Shown here in pieces: positions 29,203 to 38,000 of a DNA stretch of 64,000 nucleotides. Made by a program: the position numbers and the translations under genes. This DNA comes from CAVSLM01 sp963728895 (GTDB lineage: Bacteria > Pseudomonadota > Gammaproteobacteria > JBBQDK01), in the NCBI GenBank assembly GCA_963728895.1, contig CAVSLM010000011.1, positions 186,001 through 250,000 of the forward strand, written 5' to 3'. The stretch's first letter is position 1. Every line of letters starts with the position of its first letter. The notes under the pieces are model-generated. The model was not told the origin of the DNA. It did no database searches and saw only the letters and a program-made list of their open reading frames with translations.

Positions 29203-30038
29203 TAGCCCGCCGCACTCCAGTCGGGAGCAGGCGCGAAGAGCGCACGGCCGACTTCGGTTTGCAGGCCACCGTCCGGATAGAGCCGCAGCCTGCGGTAGCC
29301 GGGCGCCGCATGATCCAGCGCGAACTTTTCGCTGCCCGGCTCGAACTGGATGCAGGTCGAGGGCGAGGCGAGCAACCGCACTCCGCGGCGCTCGGATTCG
29401 TAGATCTGGTGGATGTGCCCCCAGAGCACGGCGCGAACCTGCGCGTGCGCGTCCAGCACCTCGAAGAAGGCGCCCGCATTGCCGATCATCATGGTATCCA
29501 GCCAGCGGCTGCCAACCGCCACCGGTGGATGGTGCAGGCAGATCAGCGCAGGTCGCCCGGCGTGCTCGCGCAAACAGGCCTCGAGCGCCTGCAGCTCGCC
29601 GTCGGGCAGATGCCCGCCGTCACTTCCGGGGACGGTGCTGTCGAGCAGCACGATCTGCCAGCCGCCACACAGCACGTTGCGCGGCGCCTTCAATCCGTCC
29701 CCGGTCGCGAAGCGCAACAGCTGCGCGCGTTCGTCGTGATTGCCCGGGAGCAGCAGCACAGGTGCAGCGAGCCCCGAGAGGTGCTCGCGCAGGCGCACAT
29801 AGCCGGCTTCCGATCCGTCGTGCACCAGGTCGCCCGTCGCCAGCACCAGATCCGGCGGCCAGCGCCCCGCGCGCGCGCCCTCCAGCACTGCGCGCAGCGA
29901 CTGCTCGGTGTTCATGCCGAGCAGCGTCGCCTCTGGATCGGCAAACAGATGAGTGTCGGTGAGCTGCAGCACATCGATGCCACCTTCCGTCGCTTCGCGT
30001 TCGGCAGCCGCGAGCTCCGTCGGGTTCTTGCGCGCCAT
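29199..30038 (-). CDS. cpdA: CpdA-like 3',5'-cAMP phosphodiesterase (metallophosphoesterase)
   Basis: 279-residue calcineurin-fold metallophosphoesterase. The metal-binding motifs are in order: QLTDTHLF (D-x-H), ATGDLVHDG (GD), LPGNHDER (GNHD), LICLHHPP and LWGHIHQIY (GHxH). E. coli CpdA hydrolyses cAMP and shares this full set, including the DxHL arrangement. The ATG at 30038 is where homology begins. Specificity for cAMP is inferred, not proved, by sequence. Confidence 0.75.
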   Translation of the reverse strand: MARKNPTELAAAEREATEGGIDVLQLTDTHLFADPEATLLGMNTEQSLRAVLEGARAGRWPPDLVLATGDLVHDGSEAGYVRLREHLSGLAAPVLLLPGNHDERAQLLRFATGDGLKAPRNVLCGGWQIVLLDSTVPGSDGGHLPDGELQALEACLREHAGRPALICLHHPPVAVGSRWLDTMMIGNAGAFFEVLDAHAQVRAVLWGHIHQIYESERRGVRLLASPSTCIQFEPGSEKFALDHAAPGYRRLRLYPDGGLQTEVGRALFAPAPDWSAAGY

Positions 30039-30198
30039 CTGCCGGTCCTCGTGTTCCGCGCCGCCGGTTGGTGACAAGACAGGAGTTCCGCCGCCCGGTT
30101 GCTGCGATTTGCCGCACCCGGCTTCGCGGTCCAAACTCCATGAAGCGCGGCATCACTGCCGGCGCCGTACGAAGCTCCCTATGCTAGGGCAGAGCCAA

Positions 30199-30882
30199 AT
30201 GAGCAACAAGACCTTGAACCTCACCGCGGAGTTACACCACTACCTTCTCGATGTGTCGCTGCGCGAGCCCGAGCTGTTGCGCCGGCTGCGCGAGGAGACC
30301 GCCAGGCTGCCGCAGGCGGGAATGCAGATCGCACCCGAGCAGGGGCAGTTCATGGCGCTGCTGGTCGAGCTCATGGGTGCACGCAAGGCGCTCGAGATCG
30401 GCGTGTTCACCGGTTACAGTGCGCTCATCGTGGCGCTGGCGATGCCGTCGGAAGGCCGCATTGTCGCCTGCGATACCAGCGAGCAGTGGACGGCCATCGC
30501 GCGCCGTTACTGGGAACAGGCGGGGGTGGCCGGGCGCATCGATCTGCAGCTCGCTCCGGCGCTCGATACCCTGGAAACGCTGCTCGCCGCGGGACAGGCG
30601 GAAAGCTTCGACTTCGCCTTCATCGACGCCGACAAGAGCAACTATCCGGCCTACTACGAACGCAGCCTGCGACTGCTGCGCGTGGGCGGACTGCTGGTGA
30701 TCGACAACGTGCTGTGGTCGGGACGCCTCCTGCGCGATGAAATCCAGGACGATGACACGCGCACCCTGCGCGCCTTCAACCAGGCGCTGCACGAGGATCC
30801 GCGCATCGCGCTCAGCATGCTGCCCGTGGCCGACGGGCTGACGCTCGCCGTCAAGCGGACCCGGGTCACAGCGCCTTCATGA
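30199..30882 (+). CDS. Class I SAM-dependent O-methyltransferase
   Basis: 227-residue enzyme of the caffeoyl-CoA/catechol O-methyltransferase family (Methyltransf_3). The SAM-binding motif is ALEIGVFTGYSALIVALAMP, followed by GRIVACDTSEQW, the metal-binding FIDADKSNYPAYYE and VIDNVLWSGR. The physiological substrate in proteobacteria is unknown. The ATG at 30199 gives the family start, and an upstream in-frame ATG at 30181 is possible. Its 3' end overlaps the convergent argA by 17 bases. Confidence 0.85.
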   Translation: MSNKTLNLTAELHHYLLDVSLREPELLRRLREETARLPQAGMQIAPEQGQFMALLVELMGARKALEIGVFTGYSALIVALAMPSEGRIVACDTSEQWTAIARRYWEQAGVAGRIDLQLAPALDTLETLLAAGQAESFDFAFIDADKSNYPAYYERSLRLLRVGGLLVIDNVLWSGRLLRDEIQDDDTRTLRAFNQALHEDPRIALSMLPVADGLTLAVKRTRVTAPS

Positions 30883-32191
30883 AGACCTTCGAATTTCGCT
30901 GGTAGTTGTAGAGCGCCTGACGTTGCACGGGCAGGGCACCCAGCTCCACGGGCTCGAAGCCACGCTCGCGGAACCAGTGTGCGGTGCGGGTGCTCAGCAC
31001 GAACAGTCGCGTGATTCCTGTGGAGCGACACTGCTGTTCCAGACGCTTGAGCAGGGTATCCCCGCGCCCGGCGTTGCGGTAGTCGGGATGTACCGCGAGG
31101 CACGCCAGCTCCGCGACCTGTTCGTCGGCGAAGGCATAGAGCGCCGCACAGGCGACGATCATGCCGTCGCGCTCCAGCACGGTGAAGCGCTCGATCTCCG
31201 TCTCCAGGCGCTCGCGGGAGCGTCGCACCAGCACGCCCTCGGATTCCAGAGGCACGATCAGCTTCAGAATGCCGCCGACGTCTTCGATCGCGGCCGCGCG
31301 CAGATTCTCGTACCCACCGGCGCTGATCATGGTGCCGATCCCGTCGCGGGTGTAGAGCTCCTGGAGCAGGGCGCCGTCCACGTGCCGGCTGACCAGGTGC
31401 GCGCGGCGCACGCCCGCGCGGCAGGCCCGCACGGCCGCCGCCAGGTCGCGTGCCACCTCCTCTGGCAGGCTCCGCCCGGAGGCGAGGATCCGCTCCGCCT
31501 CGTCCGGCAGCAACTGCTGCACCAGCTGCTTGCGCTCATCGAGCAGACCGGCGCCCTCGATCAGGAACAGCAGCTTGTCGGCTCCGAGCGCGGCGGCACT
31601 TGCCATGGCCACGTCCTCGGCGCTGAGATTGAACACCTCTCCGGTCGGGGAGTAGCCAAGCGGTGAGAGCAGCACGATGGCGCCGGCGTCCAGGCGCTGG
31701 CGTATCGCGCCCGCGTCCACGCGCCGCACTTCGCCGGTATGGCAATAGTCCACGCCTTCGCGCACACCCAGCGGGCGCGCAGTGACGAAGTTGCCACTGG
31801 CGACGTGAATGTGCGCACCGGCCATGGGAGAATTGGCGAGACCCATGGAGAGCAATGCCTCGATCTCCACCCGCACCGTGCCCGCCGCCTCCTTCACACA
31901 GCGCAGCGCCGCATCGTCGGTGACCCGCAGGCCGTTGACGTACACCAGCTCCGCGCCGCGCTCGCGCAGGCGCTGCTCGATCTGCGGTCGTGCCCCGTGC
32001 ACCAGCACCAGCCGCACGCCGAGGCTGCCGAGCAGGGCAATGTCGTGCACCAGGTTGGAAAATGTGGCAGCCTGCACGGCTTCGCCGCCAAACAGGACCA
32101 CGAAAGTGAGTCCGCGGTGGGCGTTGATGTAGGGGGAGGATTTGCGAAACCAGTCCACGAAGGACTGGCCGTCCTGGGCGCCGGTGGGCAA
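30866..32191 (-). CDS. argA: N-acetylglutamate synthase (classical ArgA)
   Basis: 441 residues: an N-terminal amino-acid-kinase domain (FVVLFGGEAVQAATFSNLVH, LVLVHGARPQIEQRL) and a C-terminal GNAT acetyltransferase domain (AELACLAVHPDYRNAGRGDT). It makes N-acetylglutamate, the first step of arginine synthesis, and is probably feedback-inhibited by arginine as in the family. The start appears to be TTG at 32191, with GAGGA about 7 bases upstream, which leads into FVDWFRKSSPYINAHRG as in other ArgA proteins. No in-frame ATG fits better. argE lies 1 kb away. Confidence 0.92.
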   Translation of the reverse strand: MPTGAQDGQSFVDWFRKSSPYINAHRGLTFVVLFGGEAVQAATFSNLVHDIALLGSLGVRLVLVHGARPQIEQRLRERGAELVYVNGLRVTDDAALRCVKEAAGTVRVEIEALLSMGLANSPMAGAHIHVASGNFVTARPLGVREGVDYCHTGEVRRVDAGAIRQRLDAGAIVLLSPLGYSPTGEVFNLSAEDVAMASAAALGADKLLFLIEGAGLLDERKQLVQQLLPDEAERILASGRSLPEEVARDLAAAVRACRAGVRRAHLVSRHVDGALLQELYTRDGIGTMISAGGYENLRAAAIEDVGGILKLIVPLESEGVLVRRSRERLETEIERFTVLERDGMIVACAALYAFADEQVAELACLAVHPDYRNAGRGDTLLKRLEQQCRSTGITRLFVLSTRTAHWFRERGFEPVELGALPVQRQALYNYQRNSKVFMKAL

Positions 32192-32278
32192 GCGGGGGTC
32201 CTCGCGGATGAAAGCGCGCTATTTTCGACTCGATGCGTCCTCCCAACAAGGGTTTTGCGCGCGCCACGGCCGGGCTTG

Positions 32279-32527
32279 CCCGGAAATCTCACCAGCATCC
32301 CGGGAGCTGGCGGAATCCGCAGCCGTCCTGGCCGCGGGCTGTAGCGAAAGGGGTAGCCGTAGCTACCGCTTGAATGAAGACCCAGCCAGGGCGCCCGAGA
32401 AACCGCCAGAACCGTATCGGTGGCGTGAACAGAGCGTCATCGTTCGGAAGTCGTGGAGAATGCCAGATCTTCCCCTCGATCCATTCACTTACCGGCCAGC
32501 CGCTGGCCGGCGGGTGAGATTTTCGGG
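32279..32527 (-). mobile_element. MITE-like non-coding element, copy 2 (inverted)
   Basis: A 249-bp element in reverse orientation to copies 1 and 3. The terminal inverted repeats are CCCGGAAATCTCACC (left) and GGTGAGATTTTCGGG (right), with flanks CTTG (32275-32278) and CTAG (32528-32531). The internal hairpin GGTAGC/GCTACC is at 32352-32367. It fills most of the 369-base gap between argA and rhombosortase and lies in both their upstream regions. No coding potential is apparent. Confidence 0.82.
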
Positions 32528-32560
32528 CTAGTCCAGCAGCCCATCGGCCTGCGAGCTCCC

Positions 32561-33154
32561 ATGGTCACGCCTTCGAGTTCGGCGCTGCTCCGGCCACTGT
32601 ATTCCCGCGCCGCGTTTCCCCTCGGTGTTGGCGCGGTGGCGGTGTCACTGCAGTTGGCGGGCACCCCGGCCCGCACACTGCTGCAGTTCGACCGCGAGGC
32701 ACTCGCTCGCGGCGAGCTGTGGCGGGCGATCACCGGCAACCTGGTGCACCTCACATGGTCGCACCTGCTGCTCAACCTGATGGGACTGGCGTTGATCTGG
32801 GCGTTGTTCGCACCGGTCCTGCGTACCCGCGCGTGGGCCGGCGCGGGATTGGCGAGCGCCCTCGCCGTCAGCCTCGGCCTGTGGCTGTTCGATCCTGCAG
32901 TGTTGTGGTACGTGGGCCTGTCCGGGGTGCTGCATGGATGGTTCGCGGCGGGCGCGGTTGCGGCGCTGCGGCGCGGAGAGCGCAGTTTCGCGCTCGCTTT
33001 GCTGGTGCTGGCCGCGAAGCTCATCTGGGAACAGTGGCAGGGCCCGCTGGCGCAGAGCGCAGTACTGACCGGCGGCACAGTCATCGTCTCGGCGCATCTC
33101 TACGGTGCGCTGGGCGGCTTGGCTGCGGGCCTCCTCAGCCGGCCGGAGGCGTGA
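32561..33154 (+). CDS. rrtA: Rhombosortase (rhomboid-family intramembrane protease)
   Basis: 197-residue polytopic protein of about six helices. The rhomboid catalytic serine motif is GLSGVLHG (about residues 122-129), the catalytic histidine is in SAHLYGALGG (about 178-187), and HLTWSHLLLNLMGL is the conserved second-helix histidine/asparagine region. This short rhomboid subfamily, rhombosortase, processes proteins with a GlyGly-CTERM tail, which reach the surface through type II secretion. I find no GlyGly-CTERM substrate in the window. It overlaps the convergent argE by 20 bases. Confidence 0.78.
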   Translation: MVTPSSSALLRPLYSRAAFPLGVGAVAVSLQLAGTPARTLLQFDREALARGELWRAITGNLVHLTWSHLLLNLMGLALIWALFAPVLRTRAWAGAGLASALAVSLGLWLFDPAVLWYVGLSGVLHGWFAAGAVAALRRGERSFALALLVLAAKLIWEQWQGPLAQSAVLTGGTVIVSAHLYGALGGLAAGLLSRPEA

Positions 33155-34325
33155 GCGGTGCGCCATCCCCGGGCGCGATGCAGAGCTCGTGGATCAGCCG
33201 GCGCAGCAGCTCGATCATGGGCGCGATGCGATCGAGCGCCAGGTACTCGTCCGGCTGGTGTGCCTGGTCGATGTCGCCAGGCCCGAGGATGATGGTATCC
33301 ATGCCCAGCGCACGAAAATAGGGACCTTCGGTACCGAACGCCACGGCCTCGGCGGGCACGCCGGTCAGCCGCTCGGCCGCGCGCACCAGGGGTGAGTCGG
33401 CTTCGGTCTCCATGGCGGGCGTACCCGAGAACAGCGACTCGATCCGCAGCTCGTAGCCGGCGTCGGCCACGGCCTGCTGCATGCGTGCCGCAAGCGTGCT
33501 GCGCAACGCCTGCAGGTCCATGCCCGGCAGCGGGCGCAGATCGATGTGCAGCTCGCATTCGCCGCAGATGCGGTTGGGATTGTCGCCGCCGTGGATGTGA
33601 CCGAGATTGAGCGTGGGTACCGGCACCCGGAAGGCGGAATCGTGATGCGCCCGCTGCAGCTCGGCGCGCCAGGCGAGCAGCGCGGAGATCGCGCCATGCA
33701 TGCCCTCCAGGGCACTGAGTCCCAGCGCCGGATCGCTGGAATGCCCGGAGCGCCCGCGGATGCGGATCGCCTCCATCATGATCCCTTTGTGCATGCGCAC
33801 CGGGCGCAGTCCGGTGGGCTCGCCGATGAGGGCATAGCGCGCACGCGGCCTGCCACGACGCACCAGCTCCAGCGCGCCTTCCATGCTGCTCTCTTCGTCC
33901 GCCGTGGCGACCACGATCAGCGGGCGGTGCAGATCCGCGGCGCGCAGCCCGCGAGCCGCCTCGAGCGCCAGGGCGAAGAAACCCTTCATGTCCGAGGTGC
34001 CGAGCCCGTAGAGCCGCTGATCCTGTTCGGTGAGCCGGAAGGGATCATGGTGCCAGCGTCCGGCATCGTAGGGCACGGTATCGGTGTGGCCGGCGAGCAC
34101 CAGACCGCCCGGGCCGGCGCCCAGCGTTGCGATCAGATCGGCCTTGTCGGCCCGGCCCGAAAGCGGGAGCACCTCGGTTGCGAAGCCGAGATCGTTGAGC
34201 CAGGACGCCAGCAGTGAGATGACCTGCAGGTTGCCCTGGTCGAACTGCGGGCTGACGCTGCTCACCGAGGGTGCGGCAATCAGCGCCTGCATCATCTCCA
34301 GCGTCGAAGGGATCGGCATGAGCAT
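33135..34325 (-). CDS. argE: Acetylornithine deacetylase
   Basis: About 396-residue M20-family zinc hydrolase making ornithine in arginine synthesis. Motifs: VLAGHTDTVPYDAGRW (zinc ligand H and catalytic D), LYGLGTSDMKGFFALAL (bridging D), TADEESSMEGA (catalytic E), and the dimer-domain GRSGHSSDPALGLSALEGMH. The ATG at 34325 precedes MPIPSTLEMMQALIAAPSVS, where family similarity starts. Its closeness to argA is typical. N-succinyl-diaminopimelate desuccinylase is a relative, but the ArgE-type start and the argA neighbour favour this call. Confidence 0.9.
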   Translation of the reverse strand: MLMPIPSTLEMMQALIAAPSVSSVSPQFDQGNLQVISLLASWLNDLGFATEVLPLSGRADKADLIATLGAGPGGLVLAGHTDTVPYDAGRWHHDPFRLTEQDQRLYGLGTSDMKGFFALALEAARGLRAADLHRPLIVVATADEESSMEGALELVRRGRPRARYALIGEPTGLRPVRMHKGIMMEAIRIRGRSGHSSDPALGLSALEGMHGAISALLAWRAELQRAHHDSAFRVPVPTLNLGHIHGGDNPNRICGECELHIDLRPLPGMDLQALRSTLAARMQQAVADAGYELRIESLFSGTPAMETEADSPLVRAAERLTGVPAEAVAFGTEGPYFRALGMDTIILGPGDIDQAHQPDEYLALDRIAPMIELLRRLIHELCIAPGDGAPLTPPAG

Positions 34326-34408
34326 CCTGGCGCGCACGCGCGGCGCGGCAAATGGGGTCACGCGGCGATTTCCGTTACACTGCCGGGAAACCGCCGGGTG
34401 CATCGATT

Positions 34409-34813
34409 ATGCACGAAATCGTCACGCTGCAGACCCACGCGCGCGAAACCCTGGTCGACATCACCGATGCCGTCGCCGCCGTGGTGCGGCGCAGCGGCAT
34501 CCGCGACGGAGTGGCCGCGGTGTATGCCCAGGGTGCCACCGCGGCGATCATGATCCAGGAGAACTGGGATGAGAGCGTGCAGAGCGACGTCGTGACATTG
34601 CTCGCCAAGCTGATTCCGCGCGGCGTGTGGCTGCACGACCGCCAGGACGGCAACGGCGATGCGCACCTCAAGGCGGGGCTCGTCGGACCGTCCGAAAGCA
34701 TCCCGGTAATCGACGGGAGGCTCGCGCTCTCGCAATGGCAGAACGTATTCTTCTGTGAGTTCGACGGCCCGCGCCGGGAGCGCCGCGTGGTGGTCGCCAT
34801 ACTCGGCACCTGA
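34409..34813 (+). CDS. YjbQ/UPF0047 family protein
   Basis: 134-residue single-domain protein. Family signatures are present in degenerate form: DITDAVAAVVRRSGIRDGVA, ENWDESVQSDVVTLLAKLIP, and GDAHLKAGLVGPSESIPVID with the conserved His. The C-terminal QNVFFCEFDGPRRERRVVV is standard. E. coli YjbQ shows weak thiamine-phosphate synthase activity in vitro; its real role is uncertain. It is upstream of ilvD and divergent from argE. Confidence 0.88.
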   Translation: MHEIVTLQTHARETLVDITDAVAAVVRRSGIRDGVAAVYAQGATAAIMIQENWDESVQSDVVTLLAKLIPRGVWLHDRQDGNGDAHLKAGLVGPSESIPVIDGRLALSQWQNVFFCEFDGPRRERRVVVAILGT

Positions 34814-34896
34814 GCGCGGCGGGCCGCCTGCGCAGCCGCGGCCTTACGTACGGCAGGTTGGCCCAGATCGATTCAGGCACATACGGAGGCGGAACG

Positions 34897-36576
34897 ATGT
34901 CGAACAAGCTCAACCGCTACAGCGCGCGCGTGACCCAGCCCAAGGCACAGGGTGCCTCGCAGGCCATGCTCTACGGCACCGGGCTCACCGAGCAGGACAT
35001 GGACAAGGCGCAGGTCGGCATCGCCAGCGTGTGGTGGGAGGGCAATACCTGCAACATGCACCTCGACGACCTCGCCCTATACGTCAAGGAAGGTGTCACT
35101 GCGGCGGGCATGGTGGGCATGCGCTTCAACGCCATTGGCGTGAGTGACGGCATCTCCATGGGCACCGAAGGCATGAGTTATTCGCTGCAATCGCGCGATC
35201 TCATCGCCGACTCCATCGAAACGGTCATGGCCGCGCAATGGTACGACGCCAACATCTCCATCCCCGGCTGTGACAAGAACATGCCGGGCTGCCTGATCGC
35301 CATGGGCCGGCTCAACCGGCCCTCGCTCATGGTCTACGGCGGCACTATCAAGCCCGGCCACGCGGCGGGGCGCACGCTCGACATCGTCTCGGCCTTCCAG
35401 AGCTACGGTGAGCTCCTGGCCGGCAAGATCGATGAGGAGACCCGCAGCGAAGTTGTGCGCCATGCCTGTCCGGGTGCCGGTGCCTGCGGCGGCATGTACA
35501 CGGCAAACACCATGGCCAGCGCCATCGAGGCGCTCGGCATGACGCTGCCCTACAGCGCCTCCACACCGGCGGTCGACCCGGGCAAGATTGAGGAGTGCCG
35601 CCGCGCCGGACATGCCATCCGCCTGCTGCTGGAGCGCGACCTCAAGCCGCGCGACATCATGACCCGCGAGGCCTTCGAGAACGCCATGGTGGTCGTCGTG
35701 GCGCTGGGGGGCTCGACCAATGCCGTGCTGCACCTGATCGCCATGGCACGCGCCGTCGACGTGCATCTGGGCATCGACGACTTTCAGGCGGTGAGCGACC
35801 GCGTACCGTTTCTCGCCGACCTCAAGCCGAGCGGGCGCTACGTCATGGAGGACCTGCACGATGTGGGCGGCACGCCGGCGGTGATGAAGTACCTGCTCGA
35901 GCAAGGACTGCTGCACGGCAACTGCCTGACCGTGACCGGGCGCACGTTGGCGGAGAACGTGCGGGACATTCCCGCTCTCAAGGCGGGGCAGGACGTCTTC
36001 CGTCCCGTCGAGCGCCCCATCAAGCCCACAGGCCACCTCCAGATCCTGCGCGGCAATCTGGCACCCGGTGGCGCAGTGGCCAAGATCACCGGCAAGGAGG
36101 GGCTGGTATTCCGCGGCCCGGCCCGCGTCTACGACTCCGAGGAGGACATGCTGGCGGCGCTGGAGCGCGGCGAGATCCGCCGTGGCGATGTCGTGGTGAT
36201 CCGCTACGAGGGGCCGAAAGGCGGACCGGGCATGCCCGAGATGCTCACCCCGACCTCGGCCATCGTGGGTGCGGGGCTCGGCAGCGACGTGGCGCTCATC
36301 ACCGACGGGCGCTTCTCCGGCGGCTCGCACGGGTTCATCATCGGTCACGTGGTGCCCGAGGCGCAGGAGGGCGGGCCGATCGCCCTGATCCGGGACGGCG
36401 ATGCCATCACCATCGACGCTTCGCGCAATCTCCTGGAAGTGGCGCTGAGCGTAGAGGAGCTTACCCGCCGCCGCGAGGCTTGGACCATGCCGCCCTACAA
36501 GGCCACCCGCGGCACGCTCTACAAGTACATCAAGAACGTGCGCAACGCCTCGGAAGGCTGCGTCACCGACGAATGA
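34897..36576 (+). CDS. ilvD: Dihydroxy-acid dehydratase
   Basis: 559-residue Fe-S dehydratase of branched-chain amino acid synthesis. The cluster cysteines sit in GCDKNMPGCLIAMGRLNRPS and CPGAGACGGMYTANTM; the active-site region TDGRFSGGSHGFIIGHV is near the C terminus. The ATG at 34897 follows GGAGG, 8 bases away, which fixes the start. The short (about 560-residue) form resembles the plant/cyanobacterial and alphaproteobacterial branch, often with a [2Fe-2S] cluster, rather than the 616-residue E. coli form. Confidence 0.94.
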   Translation: MSNKLNRYSARVTQPKAQGASQAMLYGTGLTEQDMDKAQVGIASVWWEGNTCNMHLDDLALYVKEGVTAAGMVGMRFNAIGVSDGISMGTEGMSYSLQSRDLIADSIETVMAAQWYDANISIPGCDKNMPGCLIAMGRLNRPSLMVYGGTIKPGHAAGRTLDIVSAFQSYGELLAGKIDEETRSEVVRHACPGAGACGGMYTANTMASAIEALGMTLPYSASTPAVDPGKIEECRRAGHAIRLLLERDLKPRDIMTREAFENAMVVVVALGGSTNAVLHLIAMARAVDVHLGIDDFQAVSDRVPFLADLKPSGRYVMEDLHDVGGTPAVMKYLLEQGLLHGNCLTVTGRTLAENVRDIPALKAGQDVFRPVERPIKPTGHLQILRGNLAPGGAVAKITGKEGLVFRGPARVYDSEEDMLAALERGEIRRGDVVVIRYEGPKGGPGMPEMLTPTSAIVGAGLGSDVALITDGRFSGGSHGFIIGHVVPEAQEGGPIALIRDGDAITIDASRNLLEVALSVEELTRRREAWTMPPYKATRGTLYKYIKNVRNASEGCVTDE

Positions 36577-36623
36577 ATCGGGGCCGGTGACCAGCGGGAA
36601 TCAGATCGCGTGCGCGCCGCATC

Positions 36624-36980
36624 TCAGGTGCCTGCGTCCGCGGTGAGCTGCCGCCCGTCGGCCATGACCATGGTGGTGTTGAGCATCTCGCCGCTGTCGT
36701 CCACCACCACGCCCCGCACGCCCGGCAGGCGGGTGAGGATGTAGCCTGCCAGCAATAGCGTGAGCGCCGCGTTGTCTGTGTGCATGGCGCTGACGATGCG
36801 GTCCGCGACAATCTGGCAGCGCTGGACCACGTTGGGCCGCTCGACGTAGTCACGACTCATCTGCCAGCCGCCGTCCATGTCGCGATCGATAGTGGCGAAA
36901 AAGCTCTCGCCGTCCGTGACGACGTCTGCCGGCACATCGAGCGGGTGGGTCTGGCCATCGACGACGACATTCAGGATCAT
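36624..36980 (-). CDS. Hypothetical protein, 118 residues
   Basis: I do not recognise this family. The protein is acidic, has no signal peptide or convincing transmembrane segment, and begins MILNVVVDGQTHPLDVPADV, a beta-hairpin-like opening. A possible helical core (RCQIVADRIVSAMHTDNAAL) and a short hydrophobic stretch (ALTLLLAGYILTRLPGVRGV) follow. Codon use is like its neighbours, so it is probably a real gene. It is convergent with ilvD and upstream, on the same strand side, of nothing obvious. Confidence 0.6.
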   Translation of the reverse strand: MILNVVVDGQTHPLDVPADVVTDGESFFATIDRDMDGGWQMSRDYVERPNVVQRCQIVADRIVSAMHTDNAALTLLLAGYILTRLPGVRGVVVDDSGEMLNTTMVMADGRQLTADAGT

Positions 36981-37090
36981 CAGTTACTCCGGGTACGGCA
37001 CCTGGGTGCATTGTAGCCCGCACACCCCGCTGGCTGGCGCGCGAACCGCTGTGCACGCGGTTTCGGTCGCGCGCGCCCTGCACCCTTCTC

Positions 37091-37675
37091 TTACAGGGAG
37101 CCCCAGGACGATTTCTTGCGCCAGCGGATGCGCGGGATGACCAGACCGAGCAGCACGCCGACCAGCAGCACGCCGGCGCCGACCAGAAACCACTGCCGCC
37201 GTGTGGAATCATGCAGCGCGGCATTCTGATGGTGCAGGTCCTCGAGATCGCTTTCCAGGGCGAACACCCGGCTCTTGAGCGTCTTGTTCTCGTTGTCCAG
37301 GGCTTCCGCGTTCTCGATCAGCTGTGTCTGGGTCTGACGCTCGACCCGGATGCGCTGGTTTTCCGCTTCGAGCTCCGCGACCCGCTTCTCGGCAGTCTCG
37401 GCGCGGTCCCGCGCTGCAGGATCGTCCATCAGATGGGCGGTGTACACCCAGCCCTCGACATTGTCCTTGGTGCGCACCCGCGAGTATCCGGAACCGGGAT
37501 CGGTTGCCAGCACTTCCAGCTCGGTGCCGCTCGGCAGCATGCGGATGATCGGCTGTTGATCGCTCTGCCCGGAACGCAAGGCGATGCGCAGCTGATCGCT
37601 CACATAAGCCTTGGACCCGGCGAGCGCCAGTGCGGTGGCCAGCATCAGCACGATGAAGACTCCCGATTTCCTCAC
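37091..37675 (-). CDS. TIGR04211-type SH3 domain protein (YgiM-like)
   Basis: 194 residues: a signal peptide (RKSGVFIVLMLATALALAGS, then KA), a bacterial SH3 domain (YVSDQLRIALRSGQSDQQPI through VEGWVYTAHLM), a coiled coil at about residues 90-150 (AETAEKRVAELEAENQRI and onward), and a C-terminal transmembrane helix (WFLVGAGVLLVGVLLGLVIP) with a basic cytoplasmic tail. This architecture matches E. coli YgiM, function unknown, probably periplasmic and membrane anchored. I chose the GTG at 37675, preceded by AGAGGA; a longer frame begins at 37723. Confidence 0.82.
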   Translation of the reverse strand: MRKSGVFIVLMLATALALAGSKAYVSDQLRIALRSGQSDQQPIIRMLPSGTELEVLATDPGSGYSRVRTKDNVEGWVYTAHLMDDPAARDRAETAEKRVAELEAENQRIRVERQTQTQLIENAEALDNENKTLKSRVFALESDLEDLHHQNAALHDSTRRQWFLVGAGVLLVGVLLGLVIPRIRWRKKSSWGSL

Positions 37676-38000
37676 TTTGCCGATTTCCTCTGTTGGCGTG
37701 TCAGGGGCAATGCGACTCGGCATTGTACCGGAACGAACCGCGCCTCACGCAACCCCCATGCGATGCATGCCGGATCCGCGGCTGCCTTGGGCGCGATGCT
37801 TCCGGTATCATGGGCCGGCACTTTCCGCGCAGCGGGAACCACCACGAGTCCATGGCATCGTCATCGATCGCGAGTCATCCGCAGTCTGCAAGCCGCCGCA
37901 CCATGGGTGCGGGCGCGGGGTTTGCGCGTACTCGCGGCGCATGGCGTTTCAGGATCGCAGAGCGCTCATGCTTTCCCGCGCGTGCCGGCCGGAGCGAGTC
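37676..38000. other. Divergent spacer before ampD
   Basis: 325 bases between the SH3 protein and ampD, which diverge. TATCAT near 37807 is a possible -10 for ampD, but there is no clear -35. Open frames through this region are upstream extensions without homology. No repeats. Confidence 0.35.

Noticed and set aside
30199..30882. Methyltransferase as part of a natural-product cluster with the MFS exporter
   Set aside because: The neighbours are housekeeping arginine genes and a cAMP phosphodiesterase; no biosynthetic core enzyme is present.
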